This document shows positions 40,824 to 51,429 of a DNA stretch of 64,000 nucleotides, piece after piece. The notes under the pieces are model-generated. The model had not been told where the DNA came from and searched no databases. It saw only the letters and a list, made by a program, of their open reading frames with translations. A program made the position numbers and the translations under genes. Within the stretch, counting starts at the first letter, position 1. Every line of letters starts with the position of its first letter. The stretch is from Bacteroidota bacterium (GTDB lineage: Bacteria > Bacteroidota > Bacteroidia > Palsa-965): contig JADBYT010000008.1 of assembly GCA_020402865.1 (NCBI GenBank), forward strand, positions 248,001 through 312,000. The letters run 5' to 3'.

Positions 40824-42170
40824 TTAGAACTGTCCCTGCTGCTGTGCCATGCCCACGCTTGAGCGTCCTTTAATACGGCCTGATTTCATCAGACCATCGT
40901 AGTGACGCATGAGCAGGTAACTTTCGATCTGCTGCAGGGTATCAAGCACTACACCCACAAGGATGAGGATACTGGTACCGCCGTAGAACGAAGCAAATTC
41001 GGGCAGGATGCCGAGCTTTTCAGCAATGGCGGGCAGGATGGCTACGAAAGCCAGCATAATTGAGCCCGGCAGAGTGATGCGCGACATGATCTGGTCAATG
41101 AATTCAGCGGTTTTCTTACCGGGTTTAACTCCGGGAATGAAACCTTCGTTGCGCTTCATTTCCTCGGCCATTGTGTTCGGGTTAACCGTAATGGCGGTGT
41201 AGAAATAGGTGAAGGCAATGATGAGCAGTGCAATTACAATGTTGTAAGCCAGACCGTAGTGATCGCTGAAAGCGCGTACAAACCAGTTGGGCTCATCGCC
41301 GCTGCTGGCAAAACCAACAAGCTGAATCGGAATCATCAGAATTGCCTGAGCAAAGATGATCGGCATTACACCTGCAGCATTCACTTTCAGCGGAATGTAG
41401 TTACGCTGACCGCCGTACTGACGGTTGCCTACAATGCGCTTGGCAAAGTGAATAGGAATACGGCGTGTGCCCTGTACCATGAGGATACAGCCTACAATTA
41501 CGAGCAGCAGGATGGCAAGCTCAACCACAAACACGATCAGACCGCCGCCGCTGCCTGAAAAACGGCTGTCGAACTCCTGAAGCAATGCCTGGGGCAGGCG
41601 CGCCACGATACCGATCATAATGATGAGCGAAATACCGTTGCCAATACCTTTGTCGGTAATCTTTTCACCGAGCCACATGGTAAACATCGTACCTGTAACA
41701 AGAATGAGTACCGACTGGAACCACCAGAAGCCTGAAGGATCTGCAACGGCGCCGGTTTTATCAACTACTTGTGTGCCAATGTAACCCACAGCCTGAAGGG
41801 CAGTAATTACAACGGTGAGGTAGCGTGTGTATTGATTGATTTTCTTGCGGCCGCTTTCGCCTTCACGCTGCATACGCTGGAAGAAAGGTACTGCCATGGT
41901 GAGCAGCTGCAGGATAATTGATGCCGAGATGTAAGGCATAATACCGAGCGCCAGAATAGAAGCATTCTGGAAAGCACCACCTGAGAAAATATTAATCAAT
42001 TGGAGAATGCCTTCTCCTCCATCACTATCGAGTTTGTCGGGATCAACGCCAGGCAGAACCACGAAGGTTCCGAGACGGAAGATCAGCAAAAAGCCCAGCG
42101 TATATAAAATACGCTGGCGCAATTCCTCGATCGAGAAAATATTCTTTATGGTCTCGATGAACTTCTTCAT
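40824..42170 (-). CDS. secY: Protein translocase subunit SecY
   Basis: Channel of the Sec translocon in the inner membrane. 448 residues from the ATG at 42170 (MKKFIETIKNIFSIEELRQR); a codon 36 bases upstream falls inside rplO. Ten hydrophobic segments can be counted, starting with ILYTLGFLLIFRLGTFVVLP; conserved loops include QRMQREGESGRKKINQYTR and the C-terminal RHYDGLMKSGRIKGR. One base separates it from the rplO stop (TGATATG), so the two are coupled. Confidence 0.98.
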   Translation of the reverse strand: MKKFIETIKNIFSIEELRQRILYTLGFLLIFRLGTFVVLPGVDPDKLDSDGGEGILQLINIFSGGAFQNASILALGIMPYISASIILQLLTMAVPFFQRMQREGESGRKKINQYTRYLTVVITALQAVGYIGTQVVDKTGAVADPSGFWWFQSVLILVTGTMFTMWLGEKITDKGIGNGISLIIMIGIVARLPQALLQEFDSRFSGSGGGLIVFVVELAILLLVIVGCILMVQGTRRIPIHFAKRIVGNRQYGGQRNYIPLKVNAAGVMPIIFAQAILMIPIQLVGFASSGDEPNWFVRAFSDHYGLAYNIVIALLIIAFTYFYTAITVNPNTMAEEMKRNEGFIPGVKPGKKTAEFIDQIMSRITLPGSIMLAFVAILPAIAEKLGILPEFASFYGGTSILILVGVVLDTLQQIESYLLMRHYDGLMKSGRIKGRSSVGMAQQQGQF

Positions 42171-42171
42171 A

Positions 42172-42621
42172 TCAGAGAGTTGTGGCTGAACCACCGGCAG
42201 CTTCAATAGCAGCTTTGGCAGTGGCCGAGAAGGCGTGAGCGGTTACGGCAGCTTTGGCTTTCAGTTCGCCGCGGCCGAGGATTTTGATGCGGTCGTTTTT
42301 AGAAACCAGACCGGCAGCGATGAGATCAGCCGGAGCAATGGTGCTCAGTGCTTTTTTCTCGATCAGTTGCTGGAGTACATCGAGGTTGATGCCTTTGTAC
42401 TCTACGCGGTTGATGTTCTTGAAACCGAATTTGGGAACACGGCGCTGGAGGGGCATCTGACCACCTTCAAAACCGCGTTTGGCTGAGTAACCCGAGCGCG
42501 ACTGAGCGCCTTTGTGACCACGTGCCGCGGTACCGCCTTTGCCGGAGCCCTGGCCACGGCCAAGACGTTTGCCCTGGTTTTTGGTAGAACCTTTTGCGGG
42601 TGTAAGGTTGCTTAAGTTCAT
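42172..42621 (-). CDS. rplO: 50S ribosomal protein L15
   Basis: Late-assembly 23S rRNA protein. 149 residues. MNLSNLTPAKGSTKNQGKRL begins the flexible N-terminal arm, followed by GRGQGSGKGGTAARGHKGAQ and GFEGGQMPLQRRVPKFGFKN; the globular C-terminus ends AAIEAAGGSATTL. Placed between rpmD (22 bases) and secY. Confidence 0.98.
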   Translation of the reverse strand: MNLSNLTPAKGSTKNQGKRLGRGQGSGKGGTAARGHKGAQSRSGYSAKRGFEGGQMPLQRRVPKFGFKNINRVEYKGINLDVLQQLIEKKALSTIAPADLIAAGLVSKNDRIKILGRGELKAKAAVTAHAFSATAKAAIEAAGGSATTL

Positions 42622-42643
42622 TTCGTTACGATATTGAATGTGA

Positions 42644-42823
42644 TCAGATAGTTTCCACTTTCACTAAGTGCTGTACTTTGGCAACCATGCCAAGCACTTG
42701 CGGCGTGCCTTCTTTTACAACCGAGCGGTTCATACGCTTCAGGCCGAGGGCGATGAGCGTCTGCTTCTGACGCTCGGGATAGTCGATGCAGCTCTTAATC
42801 TGCGTGATTTTGATCTGGGCCAT
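42644..42823 (-). CDS. rpmD: 50S ribosomal protein L30
   Basis: Translating the minus strand from the ATG at 42823 gives 59 residues: MAQIKITQIKSCIDYPERQK, LGLKRMNRSVVKEGTPQVLG and VAKVQHLVKVETI. This is L30 in length and sequence (compare KxxGLxxxNxxVxxxxxPxxxGMxxxxxHLV). It lies 12 bases after rpsE and 22 before rplO. Confidence 0.96.
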   Translation of the reverse strand: MAQIKITQIKSCIDYPERQKQTLIALGLKRMNRSVVKEGTPQVLGMVAKVQHLVKVETI

Positions 42824-42835
42824 TGTGTGTACAGG

Positions 42836-43354
42836 TTAGCCGTTGAACACTTTATCCATTGAAATGCCACGCTGCTGAGCAACGCTGTGGGCATCGCGGA
42901 GCTGCATCAGGGCCGCCATTGTAGCTTTTACTACGTTGTGCGGGTTTGATGAGCCTTTGCTCTTCGCGAGTACGTCGGTAATACCAACGCTCTCAAGCAC
43001 GGCGCGCATAGCACCTCCGGCAATTACACCGGTACCGTGCGAAGCGGGCTTGAGGAATACGAGCGAGCCGCCGAATTTACCTTCCTGAGGGTGCGGAACA
43101 GAACCGTTCACGATGCACACCTTTACGAGGTTCTTCTTGGCATCTTCAATTGCCTTGGTGATTGCGTCGGTAACTTCCTTCGCTTTACCGAGACCGTAAC
43201 CTACCACGCCTTTTTCGTTACCTACCACTACGATAGCGGTAAAACGGAAAGCACGGCCGCCTTTGGTTACTTTGGTTACACGCTGCACGCCAACCAAACG
43301 ATCTTTCAGTTCGATGTCGCTGGACTTGACGCGTTTTACGTTAACATTTGCCAT
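42836..43354 (-). CDS. rpsE: 30S ribosomal protein S5
   Basis: Decoding-fidelity protein of the small subunit near the mRNA entrance. 172 residues. Diagnostic stretches: [59 protein letters not shown] and [20 protein letters not shown]. 38 bases after rplR. Confidence 0.98.
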   Translation of the reverse strand: MANVNVKRVKSSDIELKDRLVGVQRVTKVTKGGRAFRFTAIVVVGNEKGVVGYGLGKAKEVTDAITKAIEDAKKNLVKVCIVNGSVPHPQEGKFGGSLVFLKPASHGTGVIAGGAMRAVLESVGITDVLAKSKGSSNPHNVVKATMAALMQLRDAHSVAQQRGISMDKVFNG

Positions 43355-43392
43355 TTCTGCTGTTGCATTAACCCTTCACAGGGGATGATTCA

Positions 43393-43749
43393 TTAGAATT
43401 GAAGACCTCCTTCGCGTGCTGCCTCGGCGAGTGCTTTCACTCGGCCATGGTACAGGTAACCACCGCGGTCGAATACGATGGTAGTGATACCGGCTGCGAT
43501 AGCTTTCTGGGCAATTGCATTGCCCACCAGCTTGGCCTGATCGATTTTGTTTACTTTCTGGCCGGCGATCGCTTTCTCGCGAGATGATGCGGCTACAAGG
43601 GTAACACCTTTGGTATCGTCGATGATTTGAACGTAGATATCCTTGTTGCTGCGGAATACGCTCAGACGCGGCGAGGCTGTCGTGCCCGACAGGCGCTTGC
43701 GGATGCGCATCTGGATGCGTTTGCGGCGTTGTTCTTTTGTAATTGCCAT
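43393..43749 (-). CDS. rplR: 50S ribosomal protein L18
   Basis: Binds 5S rRNA together with L5. 118 residues: [58 protein letters not shown] and the final [13 protein letters not shown]. Placed 68 bases after rplF. Confidence 0.98.
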   Translation of the reverse strand: MAITKEQRRKRIQMRIRKRLSGTTASPRLSVFRSNKDIYVQIIDDTKGVTLVAASSREKAIAGQKVNKIDQAKLVGNAIAQKAIAAGITTIVFDRGGYLYHGRVKALAEAAREGGLQF

Positions 43750-43817
43750 TGTTCGTGGTGTCTTTATCGCCCGGATTTGGCCGGGAGCCCCTCAGGGGTG
43801 TGTAAGACCTTTGTTTA

Positions 43818-44372
43818 TTATTTACCGGCTGATTTACCTGCTTTGCGGCGCAGTATTTCGCCGGTGAACTTGATACCCTTGCCTTTGTACGGCTCCGGCT
43901 TACGGAGTGAACGGATCTTGGCCGCTACCATACCCAGCAACTCGTTGTCGTTGCATTCGAGAATGATTTTCGGGTTCTGACCTTTTTCAGCAGTGGTGGT
44001 GGCTTTCACTTCTTCGGGAAGTTCGAAGATGATGTTGTGCGAGTAGCCCAGGGTAAGCTCCAGCTGCTGACCTTTGATGGCCGCACGGTAACCTACACCT
44101 ACCAGTTCCTGCTCAGTTTTGTAACCGGCAGATACACCGGTAACCATGTTCTGAATCAGGGCACGGTAAAGACCGTGAAGGGCTTTGTGACGTTTCTGTT
44201 CGGTGGGACGTACTACGGTGAGAACGCCTGCATCAACAGAAACCTGCATATCGGGATCGATTGAGCGCTTAAGCTCGCCTTTGGGACCTTTTACTGTGAT
44301 AAGGTTTTTGTCGCTAACCGTAACGGTAACGCCCTGGGGCAGTGTAATCGGAAGTTTACCAATTCGTGACAT
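43818..44372 (-). CDS. rplF: 50S ribosomal protein L6
   Basis: Supports the factor-binding centre near the sarcin-ricin loop. 184 residues: MSRIGKLPITLPQGVTVTVS, VKGPKGELKRSID, YKTEQELVGVGYRA and the C-terminal KPEPYKGKGIKFTGEILRRK with the conserved GKGI. 21 bases after rpsH. Confidence 0.98.
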   Translation of the reverse strand: MSRIGKLPITLPQGVTVTVSDKNLITVKGPKGELKRSIDPDMQVSVDAGVLTVVRPTEQKRHKALHGLYRALIQNMVTGVSAGYKTEQELVGVGYRAAIKGQQLELTLGYSHNIIFELPEEVKATTTAEKGQNPKIILECNDNELLGMVAAKIRSLRKPEPYKGKGIKFTGEILRRKAGKSAGK

Positions 44373-44393
44373 AGTAGATGATCCTCCGTTAGA

Positions 44394-44792
44394 TTAGTAA
44401 ACAAAACAAAGAACTTCGCCACCTACATTGTCTTTACGGGCTTCTTTGTCGGTCATCAGACCTTTGGAAGTTGACAAAATAGCCACGCCGAGTCCGTTCA
44501 TTACGCGGGGCACTTCAGAAACGCCTGCGTACTGACGAAGACCCGGTTTAGAAACACGAACGAGACCGCGGATAGCGGGCTGTTTGGTAACGGGATGATA
44601 CTTGAGAGCAATTTTGATTACACCCTGCTTGTTTGCAGTTTCATCAAACTTATAGTTGAGAATGTAACCTTTCTCGAAGAGGATCTTGGTGATCGCCTTC
44701 TTCGTGTTGGAAGCGGGAATTTCCACAACACGGTGATTTGCCTTGATGGCGTTCCTCACACGGGTGAGGTAATCAGAGATTGTATCAGTCAT
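44394..44792 (-). CDS. rpsH: 30S ribosomal protein S8
   Basis: Core 16S rRNA-binding protein, in E. coli also the translational repressor of the spc operon. I start it at the ATG at 44792 (MTDTISDYLTRVRNAIKANH), giving 132 residues; the codon at 44837 adds 15 residues that no S8 has. The C-terminal GLGVAILSTSKGLMTDKEAR is diagnostic. A 74-base spacer separates it from rpsN. Confidence 0.97.
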   Translation of the reverse strand: MTDTISDYLTRVRNAIKANHRVVEIPASNTKKAITKILFEKGYILNYKFDETANKQGVIKIALKYHPVTKQPAIRGLVRVSKPGLRQYAGVSEVPRVMNGLGVAILSTSKGLMTDKEARKDNVGGEVLCFVY

Positions 44793-44866
44793 TTTAGTTG
44801 TTTTATATGTTATCCCGCACGCAGGATAATTATACAAAACGCAAAGAGCGTCTGTACTTACTTAGT

Positions 44867-45136
44867 TTACCAGCTTGATTTGGTTACACCGGGGATTTTT
44901 CCGGCGAGAGCCATTTCACGCAGTTGGTTACGGCAGAGACCGAACTGACGGTTGTAACCGCGGGGGCGGCCGGTAACTTTACAACGGTTGCGCAAACGCA
45001 CCGGTGAAGAGTTACGGGGCAGCTTCTGGAGTTCAGTCCAATTGCCTTCTTTCTTAAGCTGTTCGCGCTTTTCAGCGTACTTATCTACCAGCTTTTGGCG
45101 CTTTACTTCGCGCGCCTTCATTGATTCTTTAGCCAT
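44867..45136 (-). CDS. rpsN: 30S ribosomal protein S14
   Basis: Head protein of the small subunit. 89 residues, the long form without the zinc-binding CxxC pairs: [40 protein letters not shown] and [20 protein letters not shown]. 30 bases after rplE. Confidence 0.98.
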   Translation of the reverse strand: MAKESMKAREVKRQKLVDKYAEKREQLKKEGNWTELQKLPRNSSPVRLRNRCKVTGRPRGYNRQFGLCRNQLREMALAGKIPGVTKSSW

Positions 45137-45166
45137 GTTCCAGCCTTAAACGGGGTGCGAAGATAA

Positions 45167-45733
45167 TTATTTTTTCTGATTTTTGAACGGTAAACCAAAT
45201 TCTGAGAGCAAAGCCTTAGCTTCCTCATCGGTATTGGCCGATGTAACGAAGGTAATGTCCATACCCATGATCTTGGCTACTTTGTCAATATCGATCTCAG
45301 GGAAAATGATCTGTTCGGTCACACCCAGGGTGTAATTTCCTTTTCCGTCGAAGCCTTTCTCGTTGATACCGCGGAAATCGCGGATACGGGGAAGTGCAGT
45401 AGAAACCAGACGATCGAGGAACTCCCACATGCGGTCGCCGCGCAGGGTTACTTTCACACCGATGGCTACGCCTTTACGGAGTTTGAAGTTTGAGATGTCT
45501 TTACGGGAAATGGTTGACACAGGCTTCTGGCCGGTGATGGTAGCCATTTCTTTCAGCGCACCTTCAATGAGCTTTTTATCAGCAACCGCATCGCCGATAC
45601 CCTGATTGAGGCAGATTTTCTCCAGACGGGGAACCTGCATAGGGCTTTTGTAGTTGAAACGCTTCTGGAGCGCGGGCACAGCCTGCTCACGGTAAAGCGC
45701 CTTCATGCGCGGATTGTAGGTCGAGGTAGCCAT
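45167..45733 (-). CDS. rplE: 50S ribosomal protein L5
   Basis: Anchors 5S rRNA in the central protuberance. 188 residues: [59 protein letters not shown] and [20 protein letters not shown]. Its ATG overlaps the rplX stop by one base (TAATG), so the two are translationally coupled. Confidence 0.98.
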   Translation of the reverse strand: MATSTYNPRMKALYREQAVPALQKRFNYKSPMQVPRLEKICLNQGIGDAVADKKLIEGALKEMATITGQKPVSTISRKDISNFKLRKGVAIGVKVTLRGDRMWEFLDRLVSTALPRIRDFRGINEKGFDGKGNYTLGVTEQIIFPEIDIDKVAKIMGMDITFVTSANTDEEAKALLSEFGLPFKNQKK

Positions 45734-46056
45734 TACTTGATTGCCTCCTTCGATTTTTTGGAAAAACGTTCGATTTTACCGGTCTTCTCATCAACACGGC
45801 GGCCTACGCGGGTAGCGTTGCCTGAGCCGTCAACGAGCATCAGGTTCGAGATATGGATCGTTGCGGGAACGTCCACGATACCACCATTCGGATATTTCGA
45901 GGTGGGCTTGGTGTGTTTCTTCACAGTCACACCTTCGAGGGTAACGCGGTGCGTGTCGGTATTTACTGACAGCACTTTGTAGCGTTCTTTGCTGCTCTTG
46001 TGCTCGCCAGAGATCACCAGAACAGTGTCGCCTTTTTTAATTTTCAGCTTTGCCAT
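45733..46056 (-). CDS. rplX: 50S ribosomal protein L24
   Basis: Assembly initiator of the large subunit, near the tunnel exit. 107 residues with the KOW motif: [40 protein letters not shown] and [19 protein letters not shown]. It overlaps rplE by one base and lies 14 bases after rplN. Confidence 0.98.
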   Translation of the reverse strand: MAKLKIKKGDTVLVISGEHKSSKERYKVLSVNTDTHRVTLEGVTVKKHTKPTSKYPNGGIVDVPATIHISNLMLVDGSGNATRVGRRVDEKTGKIERFSKKSKEAIK

Positions 46057-46070
46057 TTTGCTGGTTCTGA

Positions 46071-46439
46071 TTAGAGCACTTCAGGTGCAAGTGAAATGAT
46101 CTTGGTGTAATTGGTATCGCGCAGTTCGCGGGCTACCGGTCCGAAGATACGGGTGCCACGGAGTTCGTCCTGAGCGTTAAGCAGTACGCAGGCATTGTCA
46201 TCGAAACGGATGTACGAGCCATCTGCACGGCTGATTTCTTTTTTGGTGCGTACCACAACGGCTTTCGATACGGTACCTTTTTTCACGTTGCCGGAGGGCA
46301 GGGCGTGCTTAACGGTTACCACAATTTTATCGCCGATAGAAGCATAACGCTTCTTGGTGCCTCCGAGTACACGGATGCAGAGTACTTCTTTTGCTCCGCT
46401 GTTGTCGGCTACTGTAAGCCGGGATTCCTGTTGGATCAT
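46071..46439 (-). CDS. rplN: 50S ribosomal protein L14
   Basis: Interface protein of the large subunit. 122 residues: [60 protein letters not shown] and [20 protein letters not shown]. 35 bases after rpsQ. Confidence 0.99.
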   Translation of the reverse strand: MIQQESRLTVADNSGAKEVLCIRVLGGTKKRYASIGDKIVVTVKHALPSGNVKKGTVSKAVVVRTKKEISRADGSYIRFDDNACVLLNAQDELRGTRIFGPVARELRDTNYTKIISLAPEVL

Positions 46440-46474
46440 CGCGCTTTATCGCTTTACTAATCGTCAGACTTCGG

Positions 46475-46747
46475 TTACTTGGCCCGCTCTACAATTTCCA
46501 CTAAGCGCCAGCATTTGGTCTTACTCAGCGGACGGGTTTCCTGGATGCGAACAACATCACCGATGTTGCACTCGTTCTTTTCGTCGTGTGCGGTGAAGGT
46601 GGATGTCTTCTTCATGAATTTCCCGTATTTCGGGTGTTTCACCTTGCGCTCCACAGCAACCACGATGGATTTCTGCATCTTATTGCTGATCACTGTGCCG
46701 GTTTTCTCTTTGCGGAGGTTCCGGGTAATGGTTTGTTCCATGTTCAT
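46475..46747 (-). CDS. rpsQ: 30S ribosomal protein S17
   Basis: OB-fold protein binding the 5' domain of 16S rRNA. Up to 90 residues; translation may begin at the first Met (46747) or the third residue Met (46741). Marks: [40 protein letters not shown] and [20 protein letters not shown]. 24 bases after rpmC. Confidence 0.97.
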   Translation of the reverse strand: MNMEQTITRNLRKEKTGTVISNKMQKSIVVAVERKVKHPKYGKFMKKTSTFTAHDEKNECNIGDVVRIQETRPLSKTKCWRLVEIVERAK

Positions 46748-46771
46748 CAGTCGTTATTGGGTGTGGAACGA

Positions 46772-46975
46772 TTACTTGGTTGCTGTGTTTGCATTGCGCT
46801 TGCTGATTTCAGTCTGCAGGCGGGCAATGGTGCGGCGTGTGGCACGGATTTTCATTGGGTTCTCGATGGGAGACACCATATGATTGAGCTTCATCTTTGA
46901 GAGCTGACCCTGTTCCTGGGCGAGGTGCTCACGAAGCTCTGCCACTGACAATTGGGCGATATCTTTCTGTTTCAT
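46772..46975 (-). CDS. rpmC: 50S ribosomal protein L29
   Basis: Small helical protein at the tunnel exit. 67 residues: MKQKDIAQLSVAELREHLAQ, LSKMKLNHMVSPIENPMKIR and RATRRTIARLQTEISKR match L29. Placed between rplP (25 bases) and rpsQ. Confidence 0.97.
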   Translation of the reverse strand: MKQKDIAQLSVAELREHLAQEQGQLSKMKLNHMVSPIENPMKIRATRRTIARLQTEISKRNANTATK

Positions 46976-47000
46976 CGCGCTTGGTTATTATTATTCTGCC

Positions 47001-47429
47001 TTAGGCGTTATCGGGTGAGTAATCAGCGCGAACGATGAACTTGGTGGTTACCGGAAGCTTCTGTGCGGCAAGGCGCAGGGCTTCTTTAGCGGTTTCCAGC
47101 GGAACACCTTCTGCTTCGAACAATACAGAGCCGGGTTTTACCACAGCCACCCAGAATTCGGGGGCACCTTTACCTTTACCCATACGTACCTCTGCAGGCT
47201 TACGGGTAATGGGTTTATCGGGGAATACGCGGATCCACACCTGGCCTTCACGCTTGAGGTAACGTGTCATGGCAACACGGGCGGCTTCGATCTGCTTGGC
47301 GGTGAGCCAGCATTCTTCGAGCGATTTGATGGCGAATGATCCGAAAGCGAGCTGGTTGCCACGGGTGGCATTGCCCTTCACTTTCATCTTATGTTGCTTC
47401 CGGAATTTCGTCCGTTTCGGCTGTAACAT
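47001..47429 (-). CDS. rplP: 50S ribosomal protein L16
   Basis: Large-subunit protein close to the A and P tRNA sites. 142 residues: [60 protein letters not shown] and [20 protein letters not shown]. 39 bases after rpsC. Confidence 0.98.
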   Translation of the reverse strand: MLQPKRTKFRKQHKMKVKGNATRGNQLAFGSFAIKSLEECWLTAKQIEAARVAMTRYLKREGQVWIRVFPDKPITRKPAEVRMGKGKGAPEFWVAVVKPGSVLFEAEGVPLETAKEALRLAAQKLPVTTKFIVRADYSPDNA

Positions 47430-47468
47430 GATCGACTGACGTTAGTACGATTACTTTCTGCTTATGAA

Positions 47469-48236
47469 TTATTTGCTGGCCGGTGTGTTGCTGCTGCCTT
47501 CTTTGCGTGCACCACCGCGGCGCTGGCGGCGGCCGTCGCGGCGCTCGCCTCCTGCGGGAGCCTGACGCTTTTCGCGCTGGGCACCGTTGGCGTTGGGTGA
47601 AAGGTCGATTTTGCCATACAGCTCACCTTTGCAGATCCATACTTTTACGCCGATACGGCCGTAAGAGGTGTGTGCTTCAGCAAGAGCATAGTCAATATCA
47701 GCACGAAGGGTATGCAGGGGAACGCGGCCTTCTTTGTAACCTTCCACGCGTGCAATTTCTGCACCGGCAAGGCGGCCTGAACATTTTACCTTGATACCTT
47801 CGGCTCCCATGCGCATGGTAGAGGCGATAGCCATCTTGATTGCGCGACGGAAAGAGATACGGCCTTCGATCTGACGGGCGATGCTGTCGGCCACCAGACG
47901 AGCATCGAGCTCGGGGCGCTTCACTTCGAAGATGTTGATCTGAACTTCTTTGCCGGTGAGCTTTTTGATCTCTTCCTTGAGTTTATCAACTTCTTTACCG
48001 CCTTTACCAATGATGATACCGGGACGAGCCGTGTGGATCGTAACGGTGATCAGCTTCATGGTACGCTCGATCACAATTTTGGAGATGCTGCCCTTAGAAA
48101 GACGGGCCTTCATGTAGGCGCGGATCTTTTCGTCTTCTACAATTTTCTCGGCATAATTACGGCCACCATACCAGTTGGAATCCCAACCACGCACGATACC
48201 CAGGCGCAGACCGATCGGATTTACTTTTTGTCCCAT
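47469..48236 (-). CDS. rpsC: 30S ribosomal protein S3
   Basis: Head protein lining the mRNA entry channel. 255 residues: [20 protein letters not shown], the KH domain with [20 protein letters not shown], and [20 protein letters not shown]. The C-terminal 40 residues form a Gly/Arg/Gln-rich tail ([20 protein letters not shown]) longer than in E. coli (233 residues). 10 bases after rplV. Confidence 0.98.
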   Translation of the reverse strand: MGQKVNPIGLRLGIVRGWDSNWYGGRNYAEKIVEDEKIRAYMKARLSKGSISKIVIERTMKLITVTIHTARPGIIIGKGGKEVDKLKEEIKKLTGKEVQINIFEVKRPELDARLVADSIARQIEGRISFRRAIKMAIASTMRMGAEGIKVKCSGRLAGAEIARVEGYKEGRVPLHTLRADIDYALAEAHTSYGRIGVKVWICKGELYGKIDLSPNANGAQREKRQAPAGGERRDGRRQRRGGARKEGSSNTPASK

Positions 48237-48246
48237 TGTTGTGTCT

Positions 48247-48645
48247 TTACGCGGTCTTTATTTCGTCGATAACAAGCGTTACGTGGTTCGAACGCTTGCG
48301 GATGCGGTGGGCGCGGCCCTGCGGTGCTGCAGAGATACGCTTGAGCATGGTAGCGCTGTCAACCATTACAGTTTTTACGAAGAGGGCATCAGCCTGTGCG
48401 GTGCTGCCTGATTTCTTTTCGTAGTTGGCGATTGCCGAGCGGAGAAGTTTCTCCAGACGGCCTGCCGCTTCTTTATTGGTGAAGCGGAGAATATTGAGCG
48501 CCTTGAACACTTCCTGACCACGGATCAGGTCGGCTACCAGACGCATTTTACGCGGCGAGGTGGGTACATTGTTCAGACGGGCGATGTAAGTGCTTTTCAT
48601 CGCGTCCTTCCGAGCTGCAGCCACATTTTCTTTTCTGCGTGCCAT
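48247..48645 (-). CDS. rplV: 50S ribosomal protein L22
   Basis: Its long hairpin lines the exit tunnel, the site where macrolides act. 132 residues: [40 protein letters not shown], and the hairpin [20 protein letters not shown]. 31 bases after rpsS. The N-terminal 20 residues are basic and variable. Confidence 0.98.
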   Translation of the reverse strand: MARRKENVAAARKDAMKSTYIARLNNVPTSPRKMRLVADLIRGQEVFKALNILRFTNKEAAGRLEKLLRSAIANYEKKSGSTAQADALFVKTVMVDSATMLKRISAAPQGRAHRIRKRSNHVTLVIDEIKTA

Positions 48646-48676
48646 TTGTTTGTTGGTCGTTTGGTCGGTTCGTTAA

Positions 48677-48952
48677 TTACTTTTTCTTGTCTTTGTTGCC
48701 GGCATGGCCACGGAACGTACGTGTGGGTGAAAATTCACCAAGACGATGTCCGACCATGTTTTCGGTAACATACACGGGAACGAATTTGTTACCGTTATGA
48801 ACCGCAAAGGTGTGACCAACAAACTCGGGCGTGATCATCGAGCGGCGCGACCAGGTTTTGATAGCCTGTTTCTTGCCCGACGTGTTCATCGCGTCGATCT
48901 TTTTTTCCAGTTTAAGGTCAACATAAGGACCTTTTTTGAGCGAACGTGCCAT
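48677..48952 (-). CDS. rpsS: 30S ribosomal protein S19
   Basis: Head protein pairing with S13. 91 residues: [40 protein letters not shown] and [20 protein letters not shown] are diagnostic. 30 bases after rplB. Confidence 0.99.
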   Translation of the reverse strand: MARSLKKGPYVDLKLEKKIDAMNTSGKKQAIKTWSRRSMITPEFVGHTFAVHNGNKFVPVYVTENMVGHRLGEFSPTRTFRGHAGNKDKKK

Positions 48953-48982
48953 GTTTGGTTCTGCTTCTTACGCCTTAGCTAA

Positions 48983-49807
48983 TTACTTTTTGCGGCGCTC
49001 GATGATGTACTTGTTGGAGGACTTTTTCGGGTAGCGGGTCTTGAGACCTTTAGCGGGTTTGCCGCTGCGTGAGCGCGGGTGACCGCCAGAAGCGCGACCT
49101 TCGCCACCACCCATCGGGTGATCAACCGGGTTCATTGCTACACCACGGTTGCGGGGGCGACGGCCCAGCCAACGATTGCGACCAGCTTTGCCGTGCATTT
49201 CCAGGCTGTGATCGGCGTTTGATACCGAGCCAATGGTTGCGAGGCAGGTAATGAGCACCATACGTGTCTCGCCAGAAGGAAGACGAAGTACTGCGAAGCG
49301 ACCGTCACGGGCGCTGAGCTGTGCGTAGGTACCTGCACTGCGGGCAATTTTCGCACCCTGGCCGGGGCGCATCTCGATGTTGTGGATCACGGTACCCAGC
49401 GGAATATCCGACAGGAACATGGCGTGACCTACTTCGGGAACGGCATTTTTGCCTGACATCACGGTCTGACCAACTTTGAGGCCGGTCGGGGCAATGATGT
49501 AACGCTTTTCGCCGTCGGCATATACCACGAGGGCAATGCGGGCAGAACGGTTAGGATCGTATTCGATCGTTTTTACCGTTGCGGGAATATCCTGCTTATC
49601 GCGCTTGAAGTCGATAATGCGATATTTCTGTTTATGACCGCCACCGATGTAGCGCATCGTCATTTTTCCGGTGTTGTTACGACCGCCGGATTTCGATTTC
49701 GGGGCCAGCAGGCTTTTTTCCGGTGTACCGGTAGTAATGCCTTCGCTGGTTACCAGAATACGGTGACGCTGTGCGGGTGTGAGCGGACGAAATTTCTTCA
49801 GTGCCAT
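48983..49807 (-). CDS. rplB: 50S ribosomal protein L2
   Basis: Required for subunit association and peptidyl transfer. 274 residues: [60 protein letters not shown] and the catalytic-centre loop [20 protein letters not shown]. Its length matches the family (273 in E. coli). 24 bases after rplW. Confidence 0.99.
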   Translation of the reverse strand: MALKKFRPLTPAQRHRILVTSEGITTGTPEKSLLAPKSKSGGRNNTGKMTMRYIGGGHKQKYRIIDFKRDKQDIPATVKTIEYDPNRSARIALVVYADGEKRYIIAPTGLKVGQTVMSGKNAVPEVGHAMFLSDIPLGTVIHNIEMRPGQGAKIARSAGTYAQLSARDGRFAVLRLPSGETRMVLITCLATIGSVSNADHSLEMHGKAGRNRWLGRRPRNRGVAMNPVDHPMGGGEGRASGGHPRSRSGKPAKGLKTRYPKKSSNKYIIERRKK

Positions 49808-49831
49808 GGCTCCTGAGTTATCTGCCTTTGA

Positions 49832-50122
49832 TTAGAGATTGCTATAGAAATCAATCGTATCACCTTTGCGGAGCGTTACGACGGCCTTTTTGGCGCGGTT
49901 GGCAATACCGACTTGCATTCCGCTGCGTGTGTAACGCTGGCGGACTTTGCCGATGTAGTTCATTGTGTTTACCGACTCAACGGCAACACCGTACATCTTT
50001 TCAACGGCCTGTTTGATCTGAAGCTTGTTCGCCTTCGAGTCAACGATGAACCCGAATCGGTTCAGTTTCTCGGCGGCCTGCGACTGCTTCTCAGTGATGA
50101 TCGGCTTAATGAGTACGCTCAT
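49832..50122 (-). CDS. rplW: 50S ribosomal protein L23
   Basis: Tunnel-exit protein and docking site for trigger factor and SRP. 96 residues: MSVLIKPIITEKQSQAAEKL, FIVDSKANKLQIKQAVEKMY and VESVNTMNYIGKVRQRYTRS. 6 bases after rplD. Confidence 0.98.
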   Translation of the reverse strand: MSVLIKPIITEKQSQAAEKLNRFGFIVDSKANKLQIKQAVEKMYGVAVESVNTMNYIGKVRQRYTRSGMQVGIANRAKKAVVTLRKGDTIDFYSNL

Positions 50123-50128
50123 GGCTTC

Positions 50129-50758
50129 TTAGTTGTTCAACAGGTTTTCAATTGTGTTCACCGAGCTTTCGATCAGGATTACGTTGTTTGCGTTCAGAAT
50201 ATCGTAAGTATTTAATTCTGAAACAGTTACAACTTTAGCCTTGGTCAAATTTCGGGACGACAAATATACGTTTTTGTTCGTGCCGTTTAACACGAGGAGT
50301 GTTTTTTTGTCAGCAACCTTGAGGCTGTTGAGGATCTCCGCGTATTTTTTGGTGGCAGGAGCTTCGAAGTTGAAGTCTTCCAAAACAGTGATATTGCTTT
50401 CTTTTGCTTTGTAAGCAAGCGCCGATTTACGGGCAAGCGCCTTCACTTTTTTGTTGAGTTTGAAGCTGTAATCGCGCGGCTCGGGTCCGAAAGCACGTCC
50501 ACCACCACGGAACAGGGGTGATTTCATGCTGCCGGCACGGGCACCACCGGTGCCTTTCTGGCGCTTAAGCTTCTTTGTGGTGCGGGCAATTTCGGCACGC
50601 TCCTTTGCTTTATGCGTTCCCTGACGCTGAGCAGCAAGGTACTGCTTCACATCGAGATAAATCGCATGGTCGTTCGGCTCAATGCCGAATACCGCATCGG
50701 AGAGGTTCACCTTTTTCGACGTTGCCTTGCCGTCGATGTTATACACTGTGACTTCCAT
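50129..50758 (-). CDS. rplD: 50S ribosomal protein L4
   Basis: Tunnel-lining protein, in E. coli the repressor of the S10 operon. 209 residues: [40 protein letters not shown] and [20 protein letters not shown]. It begins two bases after rplC ends. Whether it also represses the operon here is unknown: the leader shows no recognisable L4 site. Confidence 0.98.
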   Translation of the reverse strand: MEVTVYNIDGKATSKKVNLSDAVFGIEPNDHAIYLDVKQYLAAQRQGTHKAKERAEIARTTKKLKRQKGTGGARAGSMKSPLFRGGGRAFGPEPRDYSFKLNKKVKALARKSALAYKAKESNITVLEDFNFEAPATKKYAEILNSLKVADKKTLLVLNGTNKNVYLSSRNLTKAKVVTVSELNTYDILNANNVILIESSVNTIENLLNN

Positions 50759-50760
50759 GA

Positions 50761-51378
50761 TTATTTCTCGATGATTACGTATGAATCTTTAGCGCCGGGG
50801 ATAGAACCTTTCACTACGAGGAGGTTCTTTTCGGGCATTACTTTCATAATTTCCAGGTTCTGCTTCTTCACCGTGCGGCCGCCTGTGCGACCAGCCATGC
50901 GCATGCCTTTCATTACACGCGATGCGTCTGAAGAGTTACCGAGTGAACCAGGAGCGCGGAGACGGTCGTGCTGACCGTGGGTTGTTCCACCCACACCGCC
51001 GAAGCCGTGACGCTTCATTACACCCTGGAAACCTTTGCCTTTTGAGATGCCGCTGACGTCAACGAGTTCACCTTCCTGGAACAGCTCCACCGTGATTACA
51101 TCGCCGGTGTTTTTGGCCTCTTCGAAAGAACGGAACTCTACAAGCTTGCGCTTGGGAGTAGTACCGGCTTTCTTGAAGTGACCCTGCATTGCTGAAGAGG
51201 TGTGCTTCTCTTTCTTTTCGTCAAAGGCAAGCTGAAGGGCATCATAACCGTCTTTCTCAACGGTTTTCACTTGCGTTACTACGCAAGGACCAACTTCGAT
51301 CACCGTGCATGGCACATATTTGCCATTGGCACCAAAGATGCTGGTCATACCTACTTTTTTACCTATCAAGCCTGACAT
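50761..51378 (-). CDS. rplC: 50S ribosomal protein L3
   Basis: Early assembly protein reaching toward the peptidyl-transferase centre. 205 residues: [40 protein letters not shown] and the [20 protein letters not shown] loop that carries the methylated Gln in E. coli. 51 bases after rpsJ. Confidence 0.98.
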   Translation of the reverse strand: MSGLIGKKVGMTSIFGANGKYVPCTVIEVGPCVVTQVKTVEKDGYDALQLAFDEKKEKHTSSAMQGHFKKAGTTPKRKLVEFRSFEEAKNTGDVITVELFQEGELVDVSGISKGKGFQGVMKRHGFGGVGGTTHGQHDRLRAPGSLGNSSDASRVMKGMRMAGRTGGRTVKKQNLEIMKVMPEKNLLVVKGSIPGAKDSYVIIEK

Positions 51379-51429
51379 GGTAGTTTTTGATTACTGTTTA
51401 ATTGGTTCTTGTTCTCTGTGTCTGTACGA